From assembly GCA_046330415.1 (NCBI GenBank), contig JAXLSW010000013.1, positions 1 through 64,000 on the forward strand: a DNA stretch of 64,000 nucleotides, written 5' to 3'. Under the pieces are notes generated by a model that did not search any database, was not told where the DNA came from, and saw only the letters and a list, made by a program, of their open reading frames with translations. This document shows, in pieces, positions 24,839 to 35,226 of the stretch. The position numbers and the translations under genes were made by a program. The stretch's first letter is position 1. The number at the start of each line of letters is the position of its first letter. The DNA comes from RHKX01 sp046330415 (GTDB lineage: Bacteria > Actinomycetota > Thermoleophilia > Solirubrobacterales > 70-9).

Positions 24839-25881
24839 CAGCCGATTGACTCGGGACTCGACATCTCCCCGGGGATCGTAGGGGAGGCACCGTCCGCGGC
24901 CGCGGACGCGCCGTCGGTCCCGGGCTGGCGCCCCGACGCGTGGCGAGCCCGCTGGTTGGACTCCCAGGTGCGTCGCAGCCCGACCTCCACCGGGATCTGC
25001 TCGCTCCAGCCGAGCGCCTCGCGGATCCGGCTCGCGTCGAGCGCCATGCGGTCGATCTCACCGGCGCGCGGAGGCTCCGGGATCGGCAGGAAGTCGCTGC
25101 GCCCGCCGATCGTGCCGAGCAGGTCGACCAGCTCCAGCACCGACGTCTCGCGCCCGGTGCCGACGTTGAACTCGCCCTCGGCACCGGCGTCAGACGCCGC
25201 GAGCAGCGCCGCGACGACATCGCCCACGTAGACGAAGTCGCGGGTCTGGGTGCCGTCGCCGAACACGGTCGGGCGGCCTCCCTGCAGGAGCTCACGGCAG
25301 AAGATCGCGACGACGCCGGCCTCCCCGACCGCTCCCTGCCGCGGCCCGTAGACGTTGCCGAACCGCAGGCTCGCTGCCCGCAGACCGTGCAGCTCGCGGT
25401 AAAGCGCCACGTAGCCCTCAGCCGCCAGCTTCGCCTGCCCGTAGGGGGAGCCGGGGCGCAGCGGCGCGTCCTCGCCGAGCGGGACGTCCCCGTCGGCGGG
25501 CTCGCCGTAGACGGCGCAGCTCGAGGCTAGGACGAACCCGCCGGCCCCCACGTTGCGGGCGGCGTCGAGCAGGTTGACGGTGCCCTCCACGTTGACCCGC
25601 ACGTCGAGCCCGGGGTCGTTGACCGAGACCCGCACGTCGACCTGCGCGGCGAGGTGGAAGACCCGGTCCGGTTTCGCGTTGGAGCAGATCCGCTCGACGG
25701 CGGCGAGGTCGGTGACGTCAGCGGGGATCAGCGTCGCCCCGCGGGCGATCGCGTCGGCGATGTTCTCGCCGCGCCCGGTCGAGAGGTTGTCGATGACCAC
25801 GACCTCGTCGCCGCGTTCGACGAGCGCGTCGACCAGATGAGACCCGATGAAGCCGGCGCCACCGGTGACGAGGGAGATCAC
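24838..25881 (-). CDS. NAD-dependent nucleotide-sugar epimerase (UDP-glucose 4-epimerase-like)
   Basis: The 347-aa extended SDR has the NAD loop TGGAGFIGSHLVDAL, VVIDNLSTGRGENI, LASSCAVYGEP, the catalytic Y-x3-K (SPYGQAKLAAEGY), RFGNVYGPRQ and DFVYVGDVVAALLAA. It probably interconverts UDP-sugars for cell-surface glycans. The GTG start has a TAGGAT box 6 nt upstream. The C-terminal ~30 residues are a low-complexity tail ending at the siroheme synthase start. The pairing with a tetrapyrrole gene has no obvious functional reason. Confidence 0.9.
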   Translation of the reverse strand: MISLVTGGAGFIGSHLVDALVERGDEVVVIDNLSTGRGENIADAIARGATLIPADVTDLAAVERICSNAKPDRVFHLAAQVDVRVSVNDPGLDVRVNVEGTVNLLDAARNVGAGGFVLASSCAVYGEPADGDVPLGEDAPLRPGSPYGQAKLAAEGYVALYRELHGLRAASLRFGNVYGPRQGAVGEAGVVAIFCRELLQGGRPTVFGDGTQTRDFVYVGDVVAALLAASDAGAEGEFNVGTGRETSVLELVDLLGTIGGRSDFLPIPEPPRAGEIDRMALDASRIREALGWSEQIPVEVGLRRTWESNQRARHASGRQPGTDGASAAADGASPTIPGEMSSPESIG

Positions 25882-25887
25882 GCCTCG

Positions 25888-25893
25888 ATCCTA
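25888..25893 (-). promoter_or_regulatory. -10 box (TAGGAT) of the epimerase gene
   Basis: On the minus strand TAGGAT lies 6 nt before the GTG at 25881, fitting a leaderless transcript. Confidence 0.5.
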
Positions 25894-26031
25894 GAGCGGT
25901 GTGGACGCCGGGCGGGCGGGCGCGGGCGACATACGCACGGCCATGCCCGCTCGCCAGCCGACGGCGACGCCGATCGCGGTTGCTACAGTCGCCGCCCTCC
26001 GGCAGGCCGCCTAAGAGAAGGGGAACCCCAC

Positions 26032-28345
26032 ATGCGCCTGATCGTCACCGAGAAGAACAACAGCGCCAAGAAGATCGCCGAGATCCTCAGCGGCGGCGAG
26101 GCCAAGGCCGACGCCACCTACAAGGTGCCGTTCTACACGTGGACCGACGGCGACGGCGAGCAGATGACCGTCGGCCTCAAAGGACACGTCCTCAACCCCG
26201 CCTTCCCCGAGGGGTACTCGAACTGGCAGGAGACCGACCCGAAGACGCTGATCGACGCCGAGCTGGTCACCGAGCCGACCGACAAGAACGTCGTCAAGGC
26301 CGTCAAGAAGCTCGCCAAGGGCGCCGACTCGATCGTGATCGCCACCGACTTCGACCGCGAGGGCGAGCTGATCGGCCTCGAGGCGCTGCGCGAGATGCTC
26401 GAGGTGAACCCCGGCCTCGTCGACGGTGACGTCGCCAGCCGCGCGACCGTCCAGCGCGCCCGCTACTCGGCGCTGACCAAGGACGAGATCGAGCGCGCGT
26501 TCGGTGAGCTCGACGAGCTCTCCTACGACCTCGCCCACGCCGCTCAGACCCGCGGCGAGATCGACCTGATCTGGGGAGCGACCCTGACCCGCGCCGTCTC
26601 GCTCGCCACCCGTCGCTTCGGCTCCAACTTCCTCTCGGTCGGCCGCGTCCAGAGCCCGACGCTCGGGCTGATCGTCGAGCGCGAGCTCGAGCGCCGCGCC
26701 CACATCCCGGTCCCCTACTGGGAGGTGTACGCCAAGTTCGCGCACCCCGATGGCTCCTTCGAGGCGCACCACAAGACCGACAAGTTCTGGGAGAAGCCCG
26801 AGGCGGAGGCGGCGTTGGCGGCCACCGACTCGCCGGCGAAGGTCGTCGAGCTGAGCAAGCGCAAGAACACGCGCAAGCCCCCGACTCCCTACAACACGAC
26901 CGCTTTCGCCACCGACGCCTCCAGCCGCCTCGGCATCACCCCCTCGCGGGCGATGCGGATCGCCGAGGACCTCTACATGGACGGGTTCATCTCCTACCCG
27001 CGCACCGACAACACGGTGTACCCGGCGTCGCTGCCGGTCGACGAGCTGGTCGCCTCGCTGGTCCGGATCCCCGAGTTCAGCGCCGCCAAGGGCCTGCTCG
27101 AGCGGCCGCTGACGCCGACGCGCGGCAAGAAGGAGACGACCGACCACCCGCCGATCTACCCGACGCAGGCGGTCTACCCGAACGCGCTCGAGGGCCCACA
27201 TCGTCGCGTCTACGAGCTGATCGCCCGCCGCTTCCTGGCGACGTTCAGCGACCCGATGATCAGCGAGTCCGCCCGCGCCGACATCGACGCCGGCGGCGAG
27301 ATGTACTTCGTCCGCGGCTCGATCGTCGTCGACCCCGGCTACGCGGGGATCTACACCTACGCCCGCTCCGCCGACAACGAGCTGCCCGCGCTCGAGGAGG
27401 GCCAGGAGCTCGACCTCGACGGCGCTCCCTGGATGGACGCCAAGGAGACGCAGCCGCCGTCCCGCATCTCCCAGGGCAAGCTGCTGGAGATGATGGAGGA
27501 GCTCGGCCTGGGGACGAAGGCGACGCGGCCGGACATCATCCAGAAGCTCTTCGATCGCGGCTACGTCTACAACAACCCGCCGGAGCCCAGCGAGACCGGG
27601 ATCGCCATGTACAAGGCGTTCAAGGAGAACGTCCAGCGGATGGCGACGCCGGAGATGACGGCCGAGCTGGAGCGGGACATGGACGAGATCGCCGCCGGCA
27701 GGATCTCCCACGACGAGGTCCTGAAGATCAGCCGCGACATGCTCCACGGCACCTACGACGACCTCTTCTCCAAGCGCGAGGACCTCGCCAAGGTGATCTG
27801 GGCGGGGATGGACGAAGACAAGTTCATCGGCCCGTGCAAGGTCTGCGAGGAGGCCGGGCGCAAGCGGGAGGACGGCTCCCCGAACCGGCTGCGGATCATC
27901 GAGATGCGGGGCGGCAAGCGGTTCGTCGGCTGCGAGGGCTACAACCGCGACGATCCCGAGGATCCGGACGCGTGCCACTTCTCGCGGCCGCTCCCCGGTC
28001 GCGGCTACGAGCTCTGGCGCTTCGAGGAGCGCTGCTCGGTCTGCGACACCACGCCCCGCCTGAAGGTGAAGGCGTTCCGCGGCCGCCCCTGGAACCTCTG
28101 CCTCAACGACGACTGCCCGACGATGGTCGAGATGCGCGAGAAGCGCGCCGTGCCGAGCGGCAGAAGGCGGGGAGGAGGCCGCCAAGCGCAAGGCCGCCGA
28201 GGAGGCGAAGAAGGGGACCGCCGCCGACTCGACGGCCGCCGCCCCAATGGGTCGGGCTCGAGGGAAGGGGAAGGGAAATCCGCACCGCGAGCCCCGAACA
28301 CGACGACGCGGATACAAGCGGGCGCGCACCCGCTCCTCCACCTAG
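26032..28345 (+). CDS. topA: DNA topoisomerase IA, archaeal-like, with C-terminal frameshift
   Basis: Relaxes negative supercoils by a 5'-phosphotyrosine. The Toprim domain starts at residue 1 (MRLIVTEKNNSAKKIAEILS) with DFDREGELIG at 106-115. The active-site segment is GFISYPRTDNTVYP (Tyr322), preceded by TPYNTTAFATDASSRLGIT. This wording is closer to archaeal/haloarchaeal TopA than to the usual bacterial enzyme. Zinc-binding cysteine pairs follow (CKVCEEAGRK, CSVCDTTPR). After about 28150 the frame shifts; the other frame gives a basic Ala/Lys tail (EEAAKRKAAEEAKKGTAADS) and a TAG at 28343. Without correction the ORF runs to 28401 as nonsense. An AAGGGG site precedes the ATG. Confidence 0.93.
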
Positions 28346-28353
28346 GCCGGGGC

Positions 28354-28979
28354 GTGTTCGTCACTCTCGAGGGTCGACGGCGCGGGCAAGAGCGCACCTG
28401 AGCGCGGCTGCTCGCCGAGGCTCTCAGGCCCCAGACGCTGCTCCTGCGCGAGCCGGCGGCACGGCTATGGGCGAGCGCCTGCGCGAACTGCTCAAGGACA
28501 GTTCATGGAGCTCTCCCCCGCTCCGGAGCTGCTGCTCTTCTGCGCCGCCCGCGCCGAGCTCGTCGAGCGGGTGATCCAACCGGCGCTCGCGGCCGGCACC
28601 GCGACTTGTGGTCTGCGATCGCTTCACCGACTCGACCGTCGCCTACCAGAGGAGTGCCCGCGGGCTCGATCCCGCCCTCGTCGCGAGCCTCAACGCCGCC
28701 GCCGTCGACGGCTGCATGCCCCGAGCGCACGGTGCTGCTGCGAGGTCGATGTCGCCAACGCAGCCGGAGCAGACCGAGGGTCGCTCCGGCGGTGAGGAAC
28801 GAGGCGTCGGATCGCGCTTCGAGCGCGAGGGCGCGGCCTTCCAGCGGACGATCGCCGAGGCCTTCGACCGGATCACGCCGCCGAGCCCGGCCGGGTGGCG
28901 GTCGTCGTGCCGGCGCCGGCGGCGGCGTCGAGAGGTTCACGGGCGGGTGCTGGAGGCGGTTGGCGGGGTGGGCGAATGA
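28354..28979 (+). pseudogene. tmk: Thymidylate kinase, broken by many indels
   Basis: Phosphorylates dTMP to dTDP. Pieces in all three frames, read in order, give a full Tmk: FVTLEG + VDGAGKS (P-loop), LLREP + GGTAMGERLRELL, ELLLFCAARAELVERVIQPA, VVCDRFTDSTVAYQRSARGL (the D-R-[FY] site), and GSRFEREGAAFQRTIAEAFD. At least about eight single-base shifts are needed in 626 bp. Because tmk is essential and the neighbours holB and the kinase are damaged in the same way, assembly error is more likely than a pseudogene. The end overlaps the holB start (ATGA), the normal tmk-holB arrangement. Confidence 0.8.
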
Positions 28980-30126
28980 GCCTCGAGGCGCTCGAGGCGC
29001 TCGAGAAGGCGACCGCCGAGCAGCCGGGGGTGCGGGCGGCCCTGGTCCGCGGCCTGGGCGCAACGGCCCCTCGCCTACGTCTTCGCCGGTCCCTCCGGCA
29101 GCAGCAGGAACCGCCGCTGCGCGAGCCTTCGCCGCGGAGCTCCCTGCGCCAGTCCCCCGACCCCCGACGACGCCCGCCGCCGCGCCCTGGTGAGCGCTCC
29201 CCGCACCCGGACCTGGTCTGGCTGCGGCCGCCGAGGTAATCAACACCTCGTCGAGACGTGCGCCGCGAGGTGATCGCGAACGTCTCCCTACCGCCCGTTC
29301 GAGGGGGAGCGAAGCGCGTCTTCCGTCATCGAGGCGGCCGACGCGATGGCGAATCCTGAAGAACGCCCTGCTGAAGACGCTCGAGGCCGCCGGACTACGC
29401 CCACATGATCCTGATCAGCGCCAGTAGAAACGCTGCTGGACACGGTCCTCAGCCGCTGCCAGCGAGCGGATCGCCTTCACGCCGCTCCCGGCCGCCGCCA
29501 TGCAGCAGCCGGCTGGCCTCCGAGCTCCCCGGGGCATCGCCGGAGACGGTCGCCGCCCTGGCGCTTCTCGGTGGCGGCGACCTCGGCCGCGCGTTGATGT
29601 TGGGCTCGCCGACCGGGGAGCGGCTGCGCAGGGTCGCCGAGGAGTGCGCGCTGGGCGCTGGGCGGCGACGGCGAGGGAGACCGTGGGCCGATCTGCTCGC
29701 GATCGCCACCGAACGCGGCAAGCAGCAGGGAGCCGCGGTCGCCGACGCCGCGGACGAGCGCGCCGCCGAGCTCGGCGAAGTCGGGATGCCGACCGGGTCC
29801 GCCGCGAGGGAGCCGAGGCGGCCAAGCGCGCCGAGCAGCGCGCGCGGACCGAGGCCGTCGACGTCGCCCTCGGACTCACCGCGGCCTGGTTCACCGATCT
29901 CGTCGCGGTCGCCGAAGGGGCCCCTGAGCTGGTCCGAAACGGCGACCGCGCGGCGCAGCTCGCGGCCGACGCGCAGGGGGTCGATCCGCTCGCCGCCCGC
30001 GAGGCTGCGGCGCTTGCGATGCGCACACGGCGGCATCTGCAGGTCAACGTGAACGAGGATCTGGCGCTGGACGCGCTCTTCCACAGGGCCGCCTCGGTGC
30101 TTGGCGACGTGGGCGCCGTGCTCTAA
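28976..30126 (+). pseudogene. holB: DNA polymerase III delta' subunit, broken by many indels
   Basis: Part of the clamp loader. Ordered fragments from several frames are SLEALEALEKATAEQPG, YVFAGPSGSS, SAPHPDLVWLRP, REVIANVSYRPFEGE, then NALLKTLE and AHMILISAS, a C-terminal part from ASELPGASPETVAALALLGG on, and VDVALGLTAAWFTDLVAVAE to a TAA at 30124. These match the HolB layout (P-loop remnant, H-P-D-L, N-x-LLK-x-LE) and the usual position after tmk. Many shifts make the ORF unreadable as given; the last ~80 codons are intact. Confidence 0.75.
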
Positions 30127-30140
30127 AAAGAACTGGCGGA

Positions 30141-31988
30141 ATGGCCACCGCCGAAGCCCAGCCGGGCAAGTCAAGACCTTCGCACCCGGAGCTGCCGGTC
30201 TGCCGACCGACCGGCGATCCGCCCCGATCCGCAGCAAGCGGCCCTTCGGCGTGCGCCTGTGGCTGGCTGATGTTCGCCGCGATCGGGATCCTCACCGGCA
30301 CCACCGTCTACCTCTTCGTCTCCGGCTCAGCGAGCGCGGCCGAGCGCACCGCCGACCTCGCCGCCGGACGGACCAACCGCCTCCAGGACAGGGTCGAGCT
30401 GGCCCTGCCGGGAGCGCCGCTCACCCGCGCCAACATCGGTCCCGCCGTCGACGTCCTGCGCCAGTCGCGACCGAGCGACCGCTTCCGGACCTGGATCTAC
30501 AACACCCCGACGATGCGCGACGGCAAGCGCGTCGGCGCCCGCGTGGTCAGCCCGCGCTCAGTCCAGGGCTCGACATCTCCGACGTTTCCGGGGCGCGCGA
30601 GGCGATCCAGGAGGTCCTGCCCAACGGCGGCACCTACATCAACTCCGACCTCCCGGACGGCCGGACGCTCGTCGCCGTCCAGCTCGTCGGCTCCTTCGGC
30701 AAGCAGGGCGCGCTGCTGTCGCTGTCGGAGCAGCCCGAGGAGGTCTCCTCGGCGCTGGCAGCCCTGCGCGGGCAGCGGAGCTCGCCGCTTTCGTCGTCTC
30801 GGTGATCGTCGGCCTGATCGGCTTCTCGTCGCGAGCCTGATCGACCAGGGTCAAGCGCCTCGCCGCCGCCGCGGGCAGCTCGCCGAGGGCCATCTCGACA
30901 AGCCGCTCGACAGCCGGCGGCCAGGCAGATCGGCGACCTCGACCGCTCGACTCGATGCGTATAGCCTGGCGGAGACCTTCGACGCGCTCTCGTCGGAGCG
31001 CGACCACCTCGGCCGTGTTCGAATCGCTCGCTGAGGCCGTGATCGTGGTCGATCCCAACGGCGACGTCCGCTTCGCCAACCCGCCTCCGCCGACCTGGTC
31101 AACGAGGACGGGTCCGTCGTCGAGGCGCTGCGCCCATGGATCCGGCGCGCGACGCACCGCGGCAGCGCTCAGAGCGACCACGTCGCCATCGGCGAGCGCA
31201 CCTTCGCGATCGGCGCCCGCTATCTGCCGGCGGAGCGCTCGGCGCTGCTGGTCGTCCGCGACCGCACCGAGGAGCTGCGCACGCGACCAGGCCGAGCGCG
31301 AGTTCGTCTCCAACGCCGCCCACGAGCTGCGCAACCCGATCGCCGGGGTGATGTCGGGAGCGATCGAGGTCCTTCGCTCCGGCGCCAAGGACGACCCGGA
31401 GGCGCGCGAGCACTTCCTCGACCGCCTCGCAATCGACGTCGACCGCGTCAGCCGCCTCACCAAGGCGCTGCTGACGTTGGCGAGATGGAGGCGATCGGAG
31501 AGGGCAGGCGGAGGTCGTCGGCGTCGATCTCGCAGTCGACGAGGCCGTCGCCGCCATCGAGGCTCGATGGCCGTCTCGCTCGACACCGAAGTCGAGCCCG
31601 ACCTCGTCAGCCGGCGCCGATCCGGTGCTGCTGCACCGGGCAGGTTCTGATCGGCCTGCTGACGAACGCGTTCAAGCACACCGCTGCTCCGGGCGCCGTT
31701 ACGCTTCGGGCCCGCGCCGAGGGGAATGAGGGGAAGGAGCAGGTGATGATCGAAGTCGACGACACCGGAACCGGGATCCGCGCCGAGGAGCAGGATCGCG
31801 TCTTCGATCGCTTCTACCGCGGCAGCGGGTCGCTCGAGCGCGAGGGCTTCGGCCTCGGCCTCGCGATCGCCAAGCGGATGGTGGACGTGATGGGCGGGGA
31901 GATCTCGGTGGCCTCCGAGCCCGGCAGCGGGAGCACCTTCACCATCAAGCTGCGCGCCGCTGCGCCGAGCTCGACCCCGTTGGCTTAG
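30141..31988 (+). pseudogene. Sensor histidine kinase with PAS domain, broken by indels
   Basis: Fragments in order: a transmembrane segment (FAAIGILTGTTVYLFVSG), an extracytoplasmic sensor part (YNTPTMRDGKRVGARVVSP, EAIQEVLPNGGTYINSDLPD), a second membrane segment (FVVSVIVGLIGF), a HAMP-like piece (GQLAEGHLDKPLDS), a PAS-like piece (VFESLAEAVIVVDPNGDVRF), the H-box (EFVSNAAHELRNPIAGV) and an intact ATPase domain (LLTNAFKHTA, EVDDTGTGIRAEEQDRVFDR, GFGLGLAIAKRMVD). Over ten shifts occur between 30141 and about 31640; after that the frame is clean. The response regulator follows 11 nt later. Confidence 0.85.
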
Positions 31989-31999
31989 ATTTCGACCCG

Positions 32000-32710
32000 A
32001 TGAGCAGCGGACGAATCCTGGTTGCAGACGACGAGCCCTCGGTCCGCGAGTCGGTCGGCTACGCCCTCGGGCAGGAGGGCTTCGACGTCACGATCGCCAC
32101 CGACGGTGACGACGCCGACAGCAAGCTCGGCGAGGGCGAGGTCCCCTTCGACCTGCTGATCCTCGACATCATGATGCCCGGCCGCTCCGGTCTCGATCTC
32201 TGCCGCGACGTCCGCGGCCGCAGTCCCGTCCCGATCATCCTGCTGACCGCCAAGGACGCCGAGGTCGACAAGGTCGTCGGGCTCGAGGTCGGTGCCGACG
32301 ACTACGTCACCAAGCCCTTCAGCGTCCGCGAGCTCCTCGGCCGCGTCCGCGCCCAGCTCCGCCGCCGCGAGCTCGACCGCGTCGCCGGCGACGGTGGCGG
32401 CGGCCAGTCGATCGACGCCGGCGACGTCTCCATCGATCTCGCGAGGCATCTCGTCACCGTCCGCGACGAGCCCGTCAACCTGACCCGCTCCGAGTTCCAG
32501 GTGCTGCGACTCCTCGCCGAGCGCCCCGGCCAGGTCTTCAGCCGCCTCGAGATCATGGAGGAGCTCTGGCAGTCGGAGTTCTCCGGCGACGTCCGCGCCT
32601 GCGACGTCCACATCTCCAACCTGCGCCAGAAGATCGAGCGCGACCCGCAGGACCCCGAGCTCGTCGTCACGGTGCGGGGCATCGGCTACAAGCTGACGGA
32701 ACCCGAGTAA
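32000..32710 (+). CDS. OmpR/PhoB-family response regulator
   Basis: The 236-aa protein has a receiver domain (ILVADDEPSVRESVGYAL; phospho-acceptor Asp in LLILDIMMPGRSG; Thr in LLTAKDAEVDK; Lys in DDYVTKPFS) and a C-terminal winged helix (VNLTRSEFQVLRLLAERPGQ, DVRACDVHISNLRQKIE, VVTVRGIGYKL). It is the partner of the histidine kinase directly upstream. The stimulus is unknown. The clean frame here contrasts with the damaged genes just before. Confidence 0.95.
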   Translation: MSSGRILVADDEPSVRESVGYALGQEGFDVTIATDGDDADSKLGEGEVPFDLLILDIMMPGRSGLDLCRDVRGRSPVPIILLTAKDAEVDKVVGLEVGADDYVTKPFSVRELLGRVRAQLRRRELDRVAGDGGGGQSIDAGDVSIDLARHLVTVRDEPVNLTRSEFQVLRLLAERPGQVFSRLEIMEELWQSEFSGDVRACDVHISNLRQKIERDPQDPELVVTVRGIGYKLTEPE

Positions 32711-32789
32711 TCGCTGGCGGACTGGGAGCAGCGATGGCGGCGTCATCGGTCGGCTCACGGCCCTGAAGGCCGCTTCGCCTCCGTCTTCC

Positions 32790-33722
32790 TTGCCCTCGCC
32801 GCTCCCAGCCTCGCCTGGCCGCTACGCGCCGTCGCCCACGGGCGAGCTCCATCTGGGAAACCTGCGGACGGCGCTGCTCGCCTGGCTCTTCGCGCGCTCG
32901 GCGGGCGCGCGGTTCCTCGTCCGGGTCGAGGACCTCGACGTCGGCCGGGTTCGCGAGGGCTACGTGGCCGAGCAGCTCGACGACCTGCGCGCGATCGGGC
33001 TCGACTGGGACGGCGAGGTGGTGCGGCAGTCGCAGCGCACGGAGCTGTACGCGGAGGCGCTGGCTCGGCTGCAGGCCGACGGCCGCGTGTTCCGCTGCTT
33101 CTGCTCACGGCGCGAGGTGCGCGAGGCGGCCTCCGCCCAGCACGGTGAGCTTCCCGAGGGCTTCTACCCCGGGACCTGCCTGGCGCTGAGCGACGCGGAG
33201 TCGAGTCGCCGGGCCGACGCCGGCGAGCCTTTCGCGCTGCGGCTCCGGGCCGGCGGTGCCGAGGTCACCGTGCGTGATCGCCTCCACGGCGAGCGCACCG
33301 ACGTCGTCGACGACCTGGTCCTGCGCCGCCGTGACGGCGCCTTCGCCTACACCCTGGCGGTGGTCGTCGACGACGCCGCCCAAGGGGTGGGGGAGGTCGT
33401 CCGCGGCGACGACCTGCTGCCCTCGACGGCGGGGCAGGCGCACCTGTGCGACCTGCTCGGCCTCGAGCGTCCGGCCTGGGCGCACGTCCCCCTCGTCCTC
33501 GGCCCCGACGGCGCCCGCCTCGCCAAGCGCCACGGCGCGGTGACGCTCCGCGACCTCGCGAGCGAGCTCGGCTGGGAGCCCGCCGACGCGGTGGCGTGGA
33601 TGGCGCGCTCGCTTGGGCTGGCCGGGGAGGGGGTGCGAGTGAGCGCCCCCGATCTGGTCGAGCGCTTCGACCCGGCCGCGCTCCCGCATGAGCCGACGAC
33701 CTTCTCGCCGGCTCAACCGTGA
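32790..33722 (+). CDS. gluQ: Glutamyl-Q tRNA(Asp) synthetase
   Basis: The 310-aa protein is a shortened GluRS that attaches glutamate to queuosine in tRNA-Asp. It has the class I HIGH-like site (YAPSPTGELHLGNLRTALLA), the zinc-site residues C-F-C...Y-P-G-T-C between about residues 107 and 132, and LAKRHGAVTL in place of KMSKS. No anticodon-binding domain follows, which separates it from GltX. The start is TTG. About the last 15 residues are low in similarity. No queuosine genes are in the window. Confidence 0.9.
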   Translation: MPSPLPASPGRYAPSPTGELHLGNLRTALLAWLFARSAGARFLVRVEDLDVGRVREGYVAEQLDDLRAIGLDWDGEVVRQSQRTELYAEALARLQADGRVFRCFCSRREVREAASAQHGELPEGFYPGTCLALSDAESSRRADAGEPFALRLRAGGAEVTVRDRLHGERTDVVDDLVLRRRDGAFAYTLAVVVDDAAQGVGEVVRGDDLLPSTAGQAHLCDLLGLERPAWAHVPLVLGPDGARLAKRHGAVTLRDLASELGWEPADAVAWMARSLGLAGEGVRVSAPDLVERFDPAALPHEPTTFSPAQP

Positions 33723-33754
33723 GTGGGCCTGTCTGCGTGAAGCCGACGGCGGGC

Positions 33755-33863
33755 CGTGAGGTAAGCGCAGAGCACTTCACTCTTGGCATCCCGTTGCTGA
33801 TCGGGTTCCCGCTTCGATGCCGAAGGGCCAAGCGGCCCCGGTGGTTGGCTCCGCAGGCGTTGG
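33755..33863 (-). ncRNA. Candidate omega (right-end) RNA of the TnpB element
   Basis: The ~110 nt after the tnpB stop on the minus strand are GC-rich and contain GGGAACCCG...CGGGATGCCAAG, a hairpin-like segment of the kind found at the right end of TnpB elements, where the omega RNA scaffold lies and the guide begins. The exact end of the element is not determined. Confidence 0.4.
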
Positions 33864-34972
33864 TCATCCGCGTGCTTGCGGCCAGTGCGGTCGGATCACT
33901 TCGTCGCGAATGTTGAGCGCGGCGTTGAGGTCACGGTCGTGGGTGACACCACATGCTGCACAGCGCCATGTCGCGCTCTGCGGCTCGGTGTCGCGTTGCG
34001 CCGACCGCATCCACTGCAGCACTTGCTCGACGGGAAGTACCGCTCGATGACCGCCACCGTGCAACCACTCGTCTCGCTCTTGTAGATCAGCTGGCGCCTG
34101 AATTCGCCGAGCGCGGCGTCGTGAACTCCTCGGGAGAGCTTGGTTCTCGCCATCCCTCGGATATTCAGGTCTTCGACGCAGATCAGGGCGTAGTCGTTCG
34201 TCAACCGCGTCGTCTGCTTCTGAAGGAAGTCCACTCGTCGGTTGCGAGTCCGCTCGTACTGCGATGCAAGCCTTCGCTTGGCATCGACGCGCCCGTTGGA
34301 GCCGCGCTGGCACCTCGAGAGCCTCCGGTGCGAGCGGGCGAGAAGGCGGGCCGACTTGCCCCAGTTCCGCGGCGCCGGTACTCGGTCCCCGTCGCTGGTG
34401 ACGATCAGATCGACGATCCCGACGTCAACTCCGACCGCCGGGTGGACGCCACCGCCCTTGACAGCTGGAGCGACCTCGAACGTCAGACTCACGAACCAAC
34501 GCCCTGATCGCTCACGAGAGAACGTGGCCGTCTTGATGCGATCGACTCCTGCAGGGAGCGCGCCGCGAAAGCGAATGAGCCCGACCTTTGGGCACCGCAC
34601 GCGATTCCCCTCACACCGCACGCGCTGCGGTATGCGAAAGCGGCATCTGTCTCGCTTGCGCGCGCGGAATCGCGGGCGCGAGGCGTGGCCGGAATGCCAT
34701 CTCGACACGGCCCACTCGGAGTCACGCACCGCCTGCTGGAGCGCCTGCGAGTCCGCCTCCTGCAGCCACCGCTGCTCCCGGCGGAGCGTGGTCAGATCCC
34801 GCATCGGGGTCTCAGACCGAGGCTCGGCGACGAGCAGCCGTTCCAGGCTCCAGTTGTAGACGAACCGGCGAGCGTCGCCCATCCGCGTCAGAGCATCCTC
34901 CTGCTTGACCGTTGGATACAGCCTCAGGCGACGCGAGCGAAGAACGGGGTCCACCGATCGAAGGTCGCACAT
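33864..34972 (-). mobile_element. tnpB: TnpB, IS200/IS605-type RNA-guided nuclease, one frameshift
   Basis: TnpB proteins are omega-RNA-guided DNA nucleases of IS605/IS1341 elements. The N-terminus (RRLRLYPTVKQEDALTRMGD, VYNWSLE) and the RuvC-like residues Asp (VGVDVGIVDL) and Glu (ICVEDLNIRGMA) are in one frame. The zinc finger starts (FPSSKCCSGCG) and then, after a shift near 34012, continues in the next frame (WRCAACGVTHDRDLNAALNI) with the last catalytic Asp. One extra G would restore CSGCGSAQRD, so the gene may be intact. No TnpA is present. It lies 30 nt after the 3' end of tRNA-Thr on the same strand. Confidence 0.88.
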
Positions 34973-35002
34973 GGGGCGGACGCATGTTCGCCGTGCGCGA
35001 AG

Positions 35003-35076
35003 AGCCGAGGACGGGATTCGAACCCGTGACCCCCGCTTTACGAGAGCGGTGCTCTGGCCAACTGAGCTACCTCGGC
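35003..35076 (-). tRNA. tRNA-Thr (anticodon CGT)
   Basis: Minus-strand cloverleaf: acceptor GCCGAGG/CCTCGGC, D-arm with AGCTCAGTTGG, anticodon stem CCGCT/AGCGG with loop CTCGTAA (CGT), and T-loop GGTTCGAATCC. The 74 nt include the discriminator base; CCA is not encoded. Confidence 0.95.
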
Positions 35077-35226
35077 GCGGGCGCGGATTCTAGGGCAGGC
35101 TTCGACGCACGCCCAGTGGCGAGGCCGCTGCCGGTCCGGCGACTCTCTCTAGACTGGCTTTCGCGTCTCCAATGAATGGGGGTCGGCTCTTCGGCTCCGT
35201 GGGGGCCTGGGAAGGAGAGAAGTCCG

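Noticed and set aside
26011..28341. 776-codon minus-strand frame opposite topA
   Set aside because: Antisense shadow of topA with low-complexity composition and no motif.
28895..29239. Short Arg/Pro-rich frames between tmk and holB as separate genes
   Set aside because: They are out-of-frame readings of the damaged tmk and holB sequences.
34242..34859. Plus-strand frames within the TnpB gene
   Set aside because: Antisense of tnpB with no similarity to TnpA or other IS proteins.
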